Of a stretch of 64,000 bases of DNA, positions 11,105 to 35,622 are shown one piece after another. How positions within the stretch are numbered: the first letter of the stretch is position 1; each line of letters opens with the position of its first letter. Under the pieces are notes generated by a model. That model worked only from the letters and a program-made list of their open reading frames with translations. It searched no databases and was not told the DNA's origin. The DNA comes from Oscheius onirici. Lineage: Eukaryota; Nematoda; Chromadorea; Rhabditida; Rhabditidae. Position numbers and translations under genes: made by a program. The DNA lies in contig OW051468.1 of assembly GCA_932521025.1 (NCBI GenBank), forward strand, positions 868,064 to 932,063. Direction: 5' to 3'.

Positions 11105-11575
11105 TATTTAGTCTTTTGGAAGTGTGTGGAGAGAGGGATAAAAGGGTAGAGAGACAGAGGGACAGAGAATCAGAAGACCTGAGAGGGAGAGAGTCAGAGG
11201 ATGAGAGAGTCAGAGAGCCAGACTGTCAGAGAATCAGAAGATCAGAGAGTCTGAGAGACGGAGAGTGAGAGAGGCAGAGGATGAGAGAGACAAAGTCAAA
11301 GAGTCAGAGAATCTGTGAGTCACACAGTCAGACAGAGGTAGGGTCAGGGAATGAGAGGATCAGATAAACAGAAAGACAGAGGGACAAAGAGACAGAGTTT
11401 GACAGTTAGAGAGTCAGAAGATCAGCGAATCAGAGCCAGAGGATGAGAGAATCAGAAAGTGAGAGAGTCAGAGAATCAGAGAGTCCGTGAGAATGAGAGA
11501 CAGAGAGAGTCAGAAAGAGGCAGAGCCAGAGAGTCCAAGAGTAAGAGGATGAAAGAGAATGAGAGAGTCAGTATT
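11105..11575 (+). repeat. Purine-rich GAGAGTCAGAGA tract
   Basis: A 470-bp degenerate tract of AGAGAGTCAGAG, GAGGATGAGAGA and GGGACAGAG words, immediately after the PKD polyadenylation signal. Open frames within it are low-complexity artefacts. Confidence 0.8.
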
Positions 11576-12634
11576 TTCCCAGTCAATCCCCATTATTTTC
11601 CCTGTTGTTTTTCTTGCATTCTACCCAAAACAGGCTACAAATTGATTGCCCTGCCCCTCGGTCGTACGCAACTGCGTATCGTCTTTTTCTCCCAGGGTCT
11701 CTGTGTTTGTCCGGGTCCATTGGGGCAGCTGATCACAGCAGTGCTGCGACCGCGACCGACCAGCCAGCCAAAACTTTTTTTTTCCATTTTCCGACCCCTC
11801 TTTCCCTCCATTTCCCTCTCAAAAAGTCACCAATTTTCCCAGCCAAAAAAAACTTAAAAAAAACTTTCCGCCGACAGAATCGGGTCACGGGTTGAGTCGC
11901 AGCGCGCGCATTAGTCAGCTCCCATTGATGCCTTTTTCGGCCTTCTTTTTTCTTCCATTTTCGCGCCAAAAGCGCTTTAAAACAATTTAAAAACTATTTT
12001 TAATTGTTTTTAATTTAAAGTAGGAGCAAATCTAATAGAGTCGCTTTTTCGAAAAGTTCAAAGGCTTTTCTCATCAGTGCAGCTGCTTGTTGTTCTCTTA
12101 GGTTAGTTCTTTTCTACTTTTTTTTGGTTTTCCGAAAATTTATCGATTTCCACTGGTGCTTTAAGCCGTTTAAGCAAAAGAATGTGAATTTTAACCTAAA
12201 AATCAATAAAATTTGGAACAGAACTTGTTTGCTGTCGTTTACGGACTTTCAGACCCAAATCTGACCTTTTTCTCCGAATTTTTGGGTCAAATTTAAGCAA
12301 AAACTGTTACAATTTTTACAAAAACAATTTTTAAACCTTTAAAACCTTGTTCGTTACGGGAGCCTTCGTCGCTCTTCAAAAAGTACGCAATTACGTACGC
12401 GCCATTTACGGACTGAAAACGGCGTTTTTCAAATTTTTATTGTTCTGCAAAGTGGTAGCCCTGGATCTGCTCTACAACTTTGTAGAACACCAAAAAATCT
12501 AAAAATGACATCTTGGCACTGAAAAAACGGATTTTAAAACCTGACATGCGGCGCACTGCCCCCTCTCTCTCAAAGTATTTGTTCTGGCTCTTCGAGTGGC
12601 CAGGCGGTTGTTTTTGTCAAAGAATCGATTTCAG
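11576..12634. other. PKD-UBR intergenic region
   Basis: Unique-looking sequence with CG-containing and T-rich parts. It should hold the UBR promoter, but I see no convincing TATA box. A copy of the AAAGTTGTAG hairpin lies at 12441-12492. The acceptor GATTTCAG at 12627-12634 is the probable trans-splice site of the next gene. Confidence 0.45.
12441..12492. repeat. AAAGTTGTAG hairpin copy
   Basis: TTCTGCAAAGTGGTAG pairs with CTACAACTTTGTAGAAC across a short loop. It is followed by the family's AAAAATGACATCTTGGCA-like flank, also seen at 46556-46590. Confidence 0.75.
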
Positions 12635-12651
12635 ATCATCTCCCGTATGGA

Positions 12652-23495
<10,844 letters not shown>

Positions 23496-24897
23496 GACCC
23501 CTTCTCTCTTCTTTTTTCTGCCTGTCCACGGTGCTGTCTCTCTTCCCGAAAAGTCATCTGCCCACTTAGTCATACAGTAATCTCATTCATGTTTCTTTAA
23601 ATAATTATTTTCGTATTTTTTTCATTGTCAGTGTGTAGAAAATGGGTAATTCTACGGAGCCACTCTGGTGTTGGACGATATGCTTTTATTTTCTAGTCAG
23701 CTCTTTTTTTAACTTTTTCGCCAACCAATTGTGTGAGATTTTTCAGCCAGTTTGAGTTTTTTGCCCAGTAAATATTCTTTACATTTGGATTGGTTTGGAG
23801 ATAGCAGACAGAGAGATGCTGATTTTCCCTTCGGCATTCTTTTCTCTTCCTTAGGCGTCCGTATGACCTCCCTTTCTATTGGTATCTCTTTCGTCAGGGG
23901 AGACAGACCGGCAGAAACCGGTCGCGATTCAAGCGCGTGCGCGAAGCGTCCTCGCCTCTCTTCCTCTTATGTCTCGAAACAACATCATGCAACAGTTTCT
24001 CACTTTCTATTATATTTTGACTCCAGAAATGTATATATAGTTTTTGCCTTCTCTGTAAGCGTACCTTTACATGGGCGTCTAGTGTTCCTGATGGGAATTC
24101 AACTCGAATTTTTTCCCAAAAAAACTTGGTAACGACTCTTTTCTGGATAGAAATGATTTTTCTTCCAGTAACTCTCACATTTTGGTCACCTTCTAACGAG
24201 AAACAGAGGTACATGATAACCCAGACGAAAATCTCAGAATTGATGCTTATCGAAGCTCAAATAAAGCCTCTGACTTGTTTATTATTGTGACTATTGTGTT
24301 CTCCTATAACTTAGAATTCCCTTGAATCTGCAGCTCTATCAAAAATTCGCTTAATATCCTAAACATGGGGATCATGGTGATCAAGCTATTTCACAGGACT
24401 CTCAATAAACAGTCAGAAAATTTGACAGTGCTTAGAAAAAGTCTGACATTGCTGCTCAGCAACGGTTTAAGGCATCAACATTTATTTGAAGACCCATTAG
24501 TGGAAGAATTTATCCCAGGTCATTTTGCCGTCGACTGCTGAATATTTTTCTTTGCAGCTTTTTTCGTTTTTTGTGCCCAAAATTTTAAACTGTAGCGTGA
24601 AAATATTTCCTTAGTATGCTGTAAATCCCAGCTATTGGCCCCTCATCATCATTCGGGCTACAATTAGTTGCTATGAAGCGCGATCGATGCCCACCTGCTG
24701 CTGCTGCCAGCAGTCGCGCTCTTTCACAGTTCCTCTCCAAATTTTTCAAAAAAACTGATTTCCAGGACAGTTTTCATTGCTATTGTACCTACTGAATGTC
24801 AAGGTTAGTTGAACAGCTTAGAAATTTAATGGGTTGTAGTTTAGACAACACTACAGGAGAGAGGAACTTCTGACGCAGAGAGAAACCTTTGAGCGGT
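23496..24897. other. UBR to small membrane-protein intergenic region
   Basis: Unique-looking AT-rich sequence, including an AAATAATTATTT stretch near 23598 that may serve 3' end formation. I see no coding exon, RNA gene or delimited repeat here. Confidence 0.4.
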
Positions 24898-25475
24898 ATG
24901 AGAGGCCAGGATCGCAGAATTTTAGTGAGTTTGGGAGAGAGAGAGAGACTGAGAGCTTTTCCAGACGACCCCCTTCGTTTTGATTTTCAGATCCCCCAGT
25001 TCAACAGTACCGTCAACCTGACCAACCCTGTGAGTACAGACAAGCACCTCCTCAGCCAGGTGCTACCTTCTTCTTTCTCCAGTTCACATAATTTTCCAGC
25101 CCCTAGGTCAACCTCCCATAATCAGGGTGGTCAACTAGCCTGTGAGTACAGAAGACCCTATGATCAGTCTGGACAATTGGCCTGTGAGTACAGAGCGGCT
25201 CCAGTTCACGACTATCGCTCGGAGCAGAGACTAGATCTCGAACCACAACCGCTGCATGTCAAAGGACCCACAACGATTCGGACGTACTTGCCTAATACAC
25301 AGAAAAAGAAAAGTAAGTGAATTCTCTCTGTCTCTCTGTCTTCCAGTCTTTCTCCCCAATTCAATGATTTTCAGTACCACTCGGCCTAATAATCGGAATC
25401 GCCATAGCCGTACCCATCCTCATCATTGTCATTCTTTTTGGAGCAGTCTGGCTTCAGGAGCTCGGCGTACTGTAA
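24898..25475 (+). CDS. Small single-pass membrane protein (unrecognised)
   Basis: Three-exon model: 24898-24924, 24991-25312 and 25375-25475 (149 aa). I do not recognise the family. The N-terminal part is polar, with NST and NLT glycosylation sequons, and carries two GQLACEYR repeats. The C-terminal exon encodes a clear membrane span (PLGLIIGIAIAVPILIIVIL) preceded by a basic KKKI, and a short tail. There is no obvious signal peptide, so a tail-anchored or type III protein is possible. Three CCTGTGAGTACAGA words occur in the middle exon and look like splice donors; alternative splicing there cannot be excluded. Its 3' end faces the DHHC gene only 43 nt away. Confidence 0.55.
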
Positions 25476-25496
25476 CAGTTCTTGCCTCGAAATCCG

Positions 25497-25505
25497 TTTA
25501 TTAAA
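25497..25505. terminator. Shared polyadenylation signal between convergent genes
   Basis: TTTATTAAA reads AATAAA on the minus strand for the DHHC gene and ATTAAA on the plus strand for the small membrane-protein gene. It sits between the two stop codons. Confidence 0.55.
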
Positions 25506-25517
25506 CTGTCTTTATAT

Positions 25518-27724
<2,207 letters not shown>

Positions 27725-27949
27725 CGTGGCAGCCAAGAGACGTGGTACAAGTGCTTTTTTTTAATTCTTAAATTAAAAATTGGAAAAGTTTCGAAACTGT
27801 TTATGCAACTTTGATCAATTACAACAGTTTCCAAAAGTTGCAAACGTTTTCCAAAAGTTTATTTTAAACTGTGTTCCAATAAAAGGCAAAAACTTTTTGG
27901 AGCACAAGGGAAGAGAGGCTTTTGCTGATAGTAGAGACAGACCCAGGTG

Positions 27950-28560
27950 TAGATCCGTAAAACGTGCAACGCGTTAGACACTCAGCCGGCCCAAATTTGA
28001 CTGCGCATCCCATCGAGTATTCAATTGGTCTCGCAACGAGCATTTCAAAGGTCTAATTTACTCTCCCAGTAGTCGCTGAACAGGCTATACCGTTGTGGCA
28101 CATTCCTTCTTAGTTTTCGTTTCTATTCGGCTGTATGACGGCCTGGTTGTCATGCTATTACATGTCCTACAAGACAAAAAGTCAGAGAATTGAATAGGGA
28201 ATGTGCCACAACGATCTCTTGTCCTGAAGCTTAAATCCGGGGTAGACATGAGCTCTTGGACCGTCGATGGCTCTATTTTTACGTAACCAGTTACGCAAAA
28301 GCTTGGCAGAGCTTTATCATAGCCATTTACTACAAAAGATTGGGTTTCGCCGAACCATGAACCCCTAGCTGCCTCTAAATTCGATGCTAAAGGGCATGTT
28401 CGGCTCCTTGTATGGAACGAAAAGAGCCTCGGCTGTTGACTAGGATGACTAAAAGGCTTGTCGGGATTTTCCCGAAAGAACCCCTACCTACCTCTAAGAT
28501 TGATGCTAAATGATCTGTTCGGCTCCTTGTATGGAATGAAAAGAGACATAAACTGACACT
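27950..28560. repeat. Dispersed repeat with tRNA-like part (copy 1)
   Basis: Nearly identical over about 480 bp to 37441-37930: GATCCGTAAAACGTGCAACG at the start, then CCCAGTAGTCGCTGAACAGG, then GGTTTCGCCGAACC. Within it GTTGTGGCACATTCC and GGAATGTGCCACAAC form an inner inverted repeat. Read on the minus strand, GGCTGAGTGTCTAACGCG resembles a tRNA A box, so a SINE origin is likely. A shorter related piece lies at 51290-51345. No ORF. Confidence 0.8.
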
Positions 28561-28689
28561 GGAAGGAAAACTGACACCGAATTTGGGAGTATACCCCAGA
28601 ATCAGTTCGTAAAGGGCTATCGAATGACAATATACTCGTTGTAAAACTCCAACTTAAGTTCAGTCGACTGTGCCACGAAGGAAAGGCCG

Positions 28690-28940
28690 CCCGAAATTTT
28701 TAAATGCTTTTGTCATTGTGAACAATGAAATTTCTTTCAGTTGACTAGTTTTATTTTAGAATCACTTTTTCATAGTGATAAAAGCATTTTCTCGCTTCGC
28801 AATGTTCTGCAAAGTTGTAGAGCTTGATCAGAGCTACAACTTTGTTCACCAGGACATACCTTAAAAATTGAAACAAAAGCCGGAAAATTTAGATTTCCCT
28901 CGCCGACCTCCCCAAGTTTATGAGGGGGTGTAAAGATACT
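28690..28940. repeat. Partial relative of the long inverted-repeat element
   Basis: It contains TTTTATTTTAGAATCA, the AAAGTTGTAG hairpin (28797-28852) and then GCCGGAAAATTTAGATTTCCC and GAGGGGGTGTAAA, in the same order as the right half of the 21815-22205 element. The rest of the interval up to 29673 has no gene I can support. Confidence 0.65.
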
Positions 28941-29673
28941 GCTTCAACGTTACAAAAACAGAAAGACCCAATTGCCCCAATCAATTGCGCTGCTCCTGGT
29001 GAGCCTAGCATTTAGCAGCTCAATTATCCCCCAAATGGTACAGGTGCGGCAAAAGGCCAAAAAACTGTCACCTGGCAAGCGCCAATAGAGACAGCTCTCC
29101 TCTCGAATAGTAGCTTTCTCTCTCTCCAATTGAAATTCTCCGTTTCAAGTGGCTCATAATCTGTGTATGTGTGTGCGAGAGAGTCCCCCCGGTAGTAGTA
29201 AACTGTTCGAATAGGCTTTGTCCATGTCATTGTGGACTCCATTGAGCCTTTGTATGTCTTGGTACCAGTGCAACATTGTTCCACTCCCTCCCATATAGAG
29301 CACCATTTGGATGTGTGTTATCGCGCGGCAGTGAGTTATCCAAATACTCTCACCTACCTGCCACCCGATGAGGCCTTTGTTCCTGAGACTGGATCCCTTT
29401 GGGGACAGGCACTCATCCTCTTTCACTGTCTCTCTGTCCCTCTGTCTTCCCAGAACTCGGAAATCTGACCAATTATGCTTGTTTATTGACACAGAGCCTC
29501 CAGCTTTGTCGGTCATGTCAAAAACCGATATTTGACCAGCTGGGGTTATCTCTGTCCCTCAATCCTCCTCACCGTATGAGACTCGCGCGACAGTCGCGTT
29601 GTTGTAATTTGATCCTTTCACGTACCGATCCTCTGACAGCTCACAGCTTTTTATTCCTACTTTTTTCAGCAAA

Positions 29674-32600
29674 ATGGGACGGATACACGTTCTTCTTCTC
29701 TTTACCATACTGGTAAGTGGAAGATTTATTGGGATTGTACAGAATTTAGCCACTGGATGTTGTTCCCGTCACAATTGGAGAAAACCAGGTTATTGAGAAG
29801 CCGAGGATTGAGTGTGGGGAAGAGGGAATCAGCATTACTATTCGGACTCTTCATGCTTTCAGGTTAGGACAGGGACAGGGACTCTTCATTTTTTTTTCCA
29901 GAGGAAGTATTTTCGTCCGTGGCCAGCACGACGCCCCTCCCTGTACCCAAATCTTCAACAACAACGATGCCAGTGAGGCCACCCTCACTGTCGCTGTTGG
30001 TGACTGTGGAATGATTCGACTCCGTCAACCGAACGGAATCAGCTACAAGACAGTCTTTGTCGTGACCTTCAATCCGTACCTGATCACCAAAGTCGACCGA
30101 AGCTATAATGTCCACTGTGTCTATGAGCAGGCCAGCAAAGATTTGACACAGACTATACTGGTCGAGTAAGGGATCAATTACTATCACTATACCCTTCTAA
30201 TTCAGTGGAATGCCGTCTGAGACCATCACTCAGACCCAGACAATCCTTCCAGCCTGTTCCTATACTGTCAGAGAAGGCAGTTTCGACGGTCCCGTAGCCA
30301 GATCGACTGTCATTGGAAAGACTCTGGTTCACCGATGGCAATGCGAAAACTGTAAGATTTTGTTCTAGAACTTTCACTCCTCTTCCAGCAAAGTACGGTA
30401 TTCTTATTCGAAACTGTGTCGTGACAGACGGAGCCGGCGGACAAAGACTCATGGTCATTGATGAGAGAGGCTGTCCAGTAGCTGGAGACGTTCCCTCAAT
30501 GGGACAGATGATCTACGACTCGTCTCTGAACTTTGCCTACGTTGCCATTGAAGCCTTTTCTTTCGCCGGAAGGAATAGCCAACAGTTCCGATGCGAGATC
30601 AAGTCCTGTTCAAAGAGGGACGGGGAATGTACTGGAATGACTGTAAGTCTCACATTCTGTCACCCAGTTACTGTCTATTCTTCTGTCATTGCCTCTCACT
30701 CAGTAACTGTGTCTCAGTCAGTCTCTGTCCAATAAGTCTCTGTCACTGTCTCTCGCTCGGTCAGTGTTCTCCCCGACTCAATTCAATTCAATTTATTACA
30801 TTATCAAGCCACTGGCAAATGTATTTCGGATATCTTGCCATTCGATTGATGTCTTTCTATGCCACAAACGCCCTGCTAGTCTCTGAACATCGTCGCTCCA
30901 TGGTCTACTTGGCTATGTCTTCTGCCTTCAAATGGGATCCAATCAGAGATTATCTTGGTCCATCTGTTCGGCTCCATTAGAGAGATTTTCTCGGCCCAAA
31001 GAAGTTTCTTAGAGAGTACCTTCGTCCTCCAGTCTGCCAGCTTTGTCCTTTCTCGAACTCTTTCATTGTTCCATCTGTGAAGAGTGGTGATTCTGATCAT
31101 TCTTCCCTCCATTCTTCTCTGATACACTTCGATGTGACGTTTTTGAGCTTCCCTTAATGTGTTCTGCGCCGTAGAGTGAAAACCGGTGAAACGTACCCCT
31201 CAAAAAGTTGCTTCCTTTTTTCCATGGAGATTTGACGAGACGTCAACAGCTTGGCCACTCTGTTGAACGCACCAAATGCTTGACCCATCCTTCTTCGAAA
31301 TTCTTCAGCATCAAATAGTGGAATAGCAATCTGCGATTCAAGGAAGACGAACTTGAGCTGGGATCTCACCGACTACATACAACTGTCTCTCAATCTGTCC
31401 CTGTTCCGGTCTCTGTCCATCTCTCACAATCAGTTACTATCACTATCTCTCAGTTAATTACTGTCTCTCACTCTGTCACTTGCTCTGTTACTCTGTCAGC
31501 CAGTCATCTAATCGCTTATATCAAGTCTAGATCGACTAGAGTGTCTCAGAGAGTAGACCATTCCAACCTCGAGTCTCCACCATGTGTTGCCCCCTAACGT
31601 CTTGACCTCGTCCGACCATCTGCATTTTCGTCCCCCGGCCCTTCTTTTTCCTTCCATTGGATACCATTCAGTTATCTGAATGGATTCATACCAGCAATGC
31701 GTTCTGCTCAATACAATTTCTTCAAGACAGCCAATTCTTTCCAGTCTTTCTGCCGGTCGCTGACCCGAACTCTCACTCTGTCACTAACTCTTATTCAATC
31801 ACAGTCACTGTTTCTCAACTTTGTCTCTGTCTTTAACTCTGTCGCTCACTCTCAATCCTTCACCATTTCTGCCTCATTGTAAGTTACTGTCTGTCTCTCA
31901 GACAGTCAGTGTCACTCTATTTCACTCTCTCACTGTTACTGTCTCTTACTCTGTCTCTCACTCTACCCTGATCTCTCATTCCGTTCCTATCAAGGTTGGG
32001 CGACCGCTCGTGCTCGCTGCTCGTTTGACACGAGCACGAGCAGCTTGCTCGTCAGGCGAGCAACCGAACTCACGAGCGCTCGTGCTCGGCTCGTAAACGA
32101 GCAAAGAATCGCAAAATGTTCGTGCTCGTGGACGAGCAGGGCTAAAAAAGCGAGCGAGCACGAGCATATCATTCTCTTATTTGTATTAGTACCGGCCATT
32201 TTTTGATTTCCGAAAATAAACTTTTTCTGACGGAGCCTTTATAGTCTATTCCAAAAAAAAATGGTGCATAATTCAAACCGGCCCGCCAAGAATCGCGCAG
32301 GAATTTGAACGCAGAAAATTCAATTGGGAAATTGTTAGTTTTGCATTCATCGTTTCTTGGCCCATTTTTGCTCGTTTTCTGTTCTAGAATAGTAGAATGT
32401 ACTTTACTACGCGAAGAAGGCAAAAATCAGATTATTATCGGCAACCGAAAGAAAATAGCTAAGCTGAAAAAAAATGAGGCATATTTTTGAGCGTTCAAAT
32501 TCCCGCAAAATTCTTTGCGCAATTATGCACCATTTTTTTTTGGAATAGACTATATCTTACTCCAATAACTAGTTTCTTCGGTCTTTATCGACTTTAATCG

Positions 32601-34874
32601 TCACGCAAGCGAAAACCAGCGAAACTGCAAATTTTACGAAAAAAAATACTTTTATTTTTGCTCGTGCTCGTTGCTCGCGAGCAGCTCGCTCGCCGAGCGA
32701 GCAACTGAAAGTTGCGAGCGCTCGTGCTCGGCTCGCAGGCGAGCAACAAACGTCTGCTCGCGCTCGTGTTTGCTCGTCTGGAAATCTGAAGGTGCCTGCT
32801 CGCTCGTGCTCGCCCAAAAATCAGCTGCTCGCCCAACTCTGGTTCCTATCTCTCTCTCTGTCTCAGACTCTCACTGCTACTGTCCCTGTCCAATCAGTAA
32901 CTGTCTCTGTCTCTAACTCAGTCTCTGTCTCAGTCACTGTCAAAAAAATTCAGCCTCCCAACTGTCCCAACGTGCCACGGAACGGCTTCCGTCCGAACTC
33001 CATAATCGACACGGATATGGTCGGTGTGACCAAGGTTCTGGGCACATTCCAAGGACAGTTTGTGACGAACAGTCTCGGAAACAATTTGATGCCTCCGAGA
33101 GAGATGCCAGACATGATGCCGCGTAAGTTTAGTTCCAGCTCCTCCATCTCGCTGTTTCAGCCACCATACTCGTCCCAGACTCTCTGGAACAGGAGCCTTG
33201 GCTCAAAGAACACAACAGTATCCACGGCGATGAGGATCTGATAGCCCCCATGCCGATCATCAAAGAAAACTCGACCAAGATTACGGTAGTTCAAAAGGTT
33301 ATAAAAGTGCAAAAAACTCCAGGTTTCTCCGGATTCGAGCGAGTTCCTTACTGGAGAGGGAGGAGTCTATATGAGGGATGATGCGAATGAGATTCTAGTG
33401 AAGAGTACGACGCCTGCATCCATGGTCAAGCATTATGATGGGAATACTGGTGAGAGGCAGAGAGTCAGGATGTCAGGAGAGCTAGAAAGTTTGACAGTAC
33501 GAGAGTCAGTCGGACTGATTTGAGACAGTCAAAGGTCTTTAAACACAGAGTATCAGAGAGACAGAGAGCTAGAAAGTTTGACAGTAATCAGGTACTGATT
33601 TGTGAGAGACAGAAACAGTGGGGGAGAAACAGAGATCTAGTGAGGCATGAAGTCAGAAACGCACAGAGAGTGAGATCATGGAATTAGCTCAGAATGAGTC
33701 ATGAAATCAGAAAACAAGAGAGAAAATGAGAGTCAGGAAGGCAGAGAGTCAGAAGCCTAGAAAGTCAGAGTCAGTATGACAGAACTAGAAAGAATGTAGG
33801 TGACTGAGAATCAGAGAGTTAGAGTGACTGATCTGGAGATCCAAAAATTCGGGCAGAATGAGAGACAGATACGGACAGGCAGGAAGACAGAGCTAGACAG
33901 TTAAAGAGTAAGAGTAGGCATGGGCACCGGGCCGGTGCCAGCAGTGCGCACTTTTGGGGGAACCATGAAAACTTGGCACCCAAGTTGAACATAGGCTCAA
34001 TATGCCAAACAGAGCTTATGTTCAAAATGTGTGCCAAATTTTTTCGCTAAAGTAGTCTTCCCCGAAAATGCGCCTTGCTGGAACACGGGCCCGGTGCCCA
34101 CGCCTAACAAAGTAAGAGAGTCAAGGACTGAGAAATTGAAAGAGAAGGGAAGAGAGTCATAAAGAGATTATCAGAGAGGATTAGAGACACAGACAGACCC
34201 CTTTCCAGAGAGACAACGTCGACTAGCCGACTCTGTCATGGACATCGAATCCCAGTCCATTGAGGTACACTCTATCGACGAGGAGCCTGCTGCCTTTGGT
34301 AGACTTTAAACTGTTCTAAAACTTTCCATCTTCCAGAATCCGTCATGAGAGACGACCCGGTAACTGACCAGAAGCTGACCTGCCTCAATCAGCCAGCTGT
34401 CCTCACTTTGATGATCGCCTTCGGGGTCACAACACTCTCCACAGTCGTCTTCATCGGCTACGTCTGTGCTGGATTTTTTAGATCTTCAAAGAGGGAAGGA
34501 ATGGAAGCCTATACGACGAGGTAAGGAATATTTACTACAAGAATTTAGCCATTTTTCGGCTTTCCATAGTTTTGCAAGTAAAAATGACTGAAAAATTAGC
34601 ATCGTGGAGAGCTTTGAAGACCAGCTAACCGTTTTTGTCAACTTTCATGGCTACTCAGCTTCAAAACATGCGAATTTCATTAAATAATGAAGAAAAATCA
34701 CGTTTACATCTAATAAATGGTCGTGGAATGAAAGCCTCGGCTTCCTGAACGTTCTACGATGGCAAAACTTCCAGATCGACTGCAAGCTGTCAATCGGAGG
34801 ACAGCGAGCTTCCAATAATCTTTACTCGTCGCCTAGGACATCCAAACTACGTGCTTCCTGTTCGAATGCCTTGA
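29674..34874 (+). CDS. Cuticlin-like zona pellucida (ZP) domain membrane protein
   Basis: Eleven exons: 29674-29712, 29750-29862, 29902-30165, 30206-30351, 30389-30642, 32954-33122, 33161-33285, 33323-33449, 34209-34298, 34337-34520 and 34775-34874 (536 aa). ZP proteins of this type polymerise in the apical matrix and cuticle. There is a signal peptide (MGRIHVLLLFTIL). The ZP module (about 35-270) begins IECGEEGISI and includes GSIFVRG, VTKVDRSYNVHCVY, LPACSYTV and HRWQCEN, with cuticlin-type cysteine spacing. ERQRR near 413-417 is a good furin-type cleavage site, and a membrane span follows (about 463-488), the usual layout for a shed ZP protein. The linker between ZP module and cleavage site is long and proline-containing. 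The ATG lies 4 nt after a TTTTTTCAG trans-splice acceptor. Intron 5 (2.3 kb) holds nested transposons. AATAAA is at 34954-34959. Confidence 0.9.
30876..31369 (-). pseudogene. Decayed LINE 3' fragment in ZP-gene intron
   Basis: Two adjacent minus-strand frames (31154-31369, then 30876-31127) align in order with the intact-looking fragment at 1867-2400. The first has MGQAFGAFNRVAKLLTSR; the second has YQRRMEGRMIRIT, then KLLWAEKISLMEPNRWTK. Frame breaks and a missing middle show decay. Confidence 0.7.
31508..31711 (-). pseudogene. Second decayed LINE tail in ZP-gene intron
   Basis: The minus-strand frame contains WYPMEGKRRAGGRKCRWSDE, the tail signature of the same type of LINE polyprotein (compare the end of 1867-2400). 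It is a separate insertion or a rearranged piece. Confidence 0.6.
31991..32841. mobile_element. hAT-like foldback element with GCTCGTG-word arms
   Basis: It starts CAAGGTTGGGCGA and ends TCGCCCAACTCTG, imperfect inverted tips with the CA..G form common in hAT elements. A perfect 8-bp duplication GTTCCTAT abuts both ends (31983-31990 and 32842-32849). Each arm is a dense array of GCTCGTG/GAGCACG words. A mariner-like MITE is nested at 32240-32554. The long frames here are repeat artefacts. Confidence 0.9.
32240..32554. mobile_element. mariner-like MITE nested in the hAT-like element
   Basis: It starts TATAGTCTATTCCAAAAA with ATGGTGCATAATT inside, and ends AATTATGCACCAT with TTTTTGGAATAGACTATA. 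The TA tips fit a Tc1/mariner target. It splits the two arm regions of the host element. Confidence 0.88.
33450..34208 (+). repeat. Purine-rich tract in ZP-gene intron 8
   Basis: Degenerate AGAGAGTCAGAG words fill the intron from its first bases after the donor, interrupted by the inverted-repeat element at 33915-34106. Confidence 0.8.
33915..34106. mobile_element. Foldback element, GGGCACCGGGCC family (copy 1)
   Basis: It starts TAGGCATGGGCACCGGGCC and ends GGGCCCGGTGCCCACGCCTA. The core has TGCGCACTTTTGGGGG and GAAAATGCGCC, shared with 41065-41269. An AGTAAGAG word sits near both ends but is not flush on the right, so the target duplication is uncertain. Confidence 0.8.
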
Positions 34875-35622
34875 TACCAACGGCTCATGCAACAAATCAC
34901 ATTCTCAGGAATTTCCCAAGCACAAAAGACCGGTTTCTGTACTTATTGGCACGAATAAATTGTACTCTTTTGCTAGTTTTCTGGAAATTGAGGTCAAAGT
35001 CGTAAAAAAAAGATGGAGAAAAAGAAAAAGCGAGGAAATCACGGAGAAATGGAAGAGAGGAAAACGAAGTTTGAAAGAAAACGTGGTTCCCGCCACTCAC
35101 GGGTCTCACGGCGACAACTACAGTAACAGCCTATAAGAATTGACTGCGACCTAAATTTTTTCCACTTCATTTTTCCGGTTCCTGTGATTTCCCGTAAAAA
35201 TGCCTAATTTTTCTCCCCAGCGTTGTTACACTACTAAAATTGTTGGGTGTGACGTTGAAAAAGAATGTGATGAGAATGAAAAAAAAACGAAGCAGAAAGA
35301 AGTTCCGGCTCAATTCATACATTTTTTTTTCTTGTTTTCCTGTAAGATGTTGTCGTTTGTTGATGTAAACCAAATAAGTACTTCCAGTGAGCTAGGTATT
35401 CGTGAAATGTAAACGCGTACATAAGCAAGCATCAGTGAAATCGACTTGTGCGATTTCTTGCCTTCTGCTGAAGCAGCGTCATGTTGCTATTTACAAATGT
35501 TTTGACATGAAAACTACGAAAAATATACAAATTTGTTTCCCATTTTGTAATTTATTCTTCCCGATCTTCTTGTTTCTCGAATTCCCATCATGATGCCCTT
35601 GTTTTCAGTCAAATTTGTCGCA
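34875..35622. other. ZP-to-CEY intergenic region
   Basis: AT-rich sequence with the ZP gene's polyadenylation signal at its left end. I see no exon or delimited repeat. The acceptor GTTTTCAG at 35601-35608 is the probable trans-splice site of the next gene. Confidence 0.45.
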
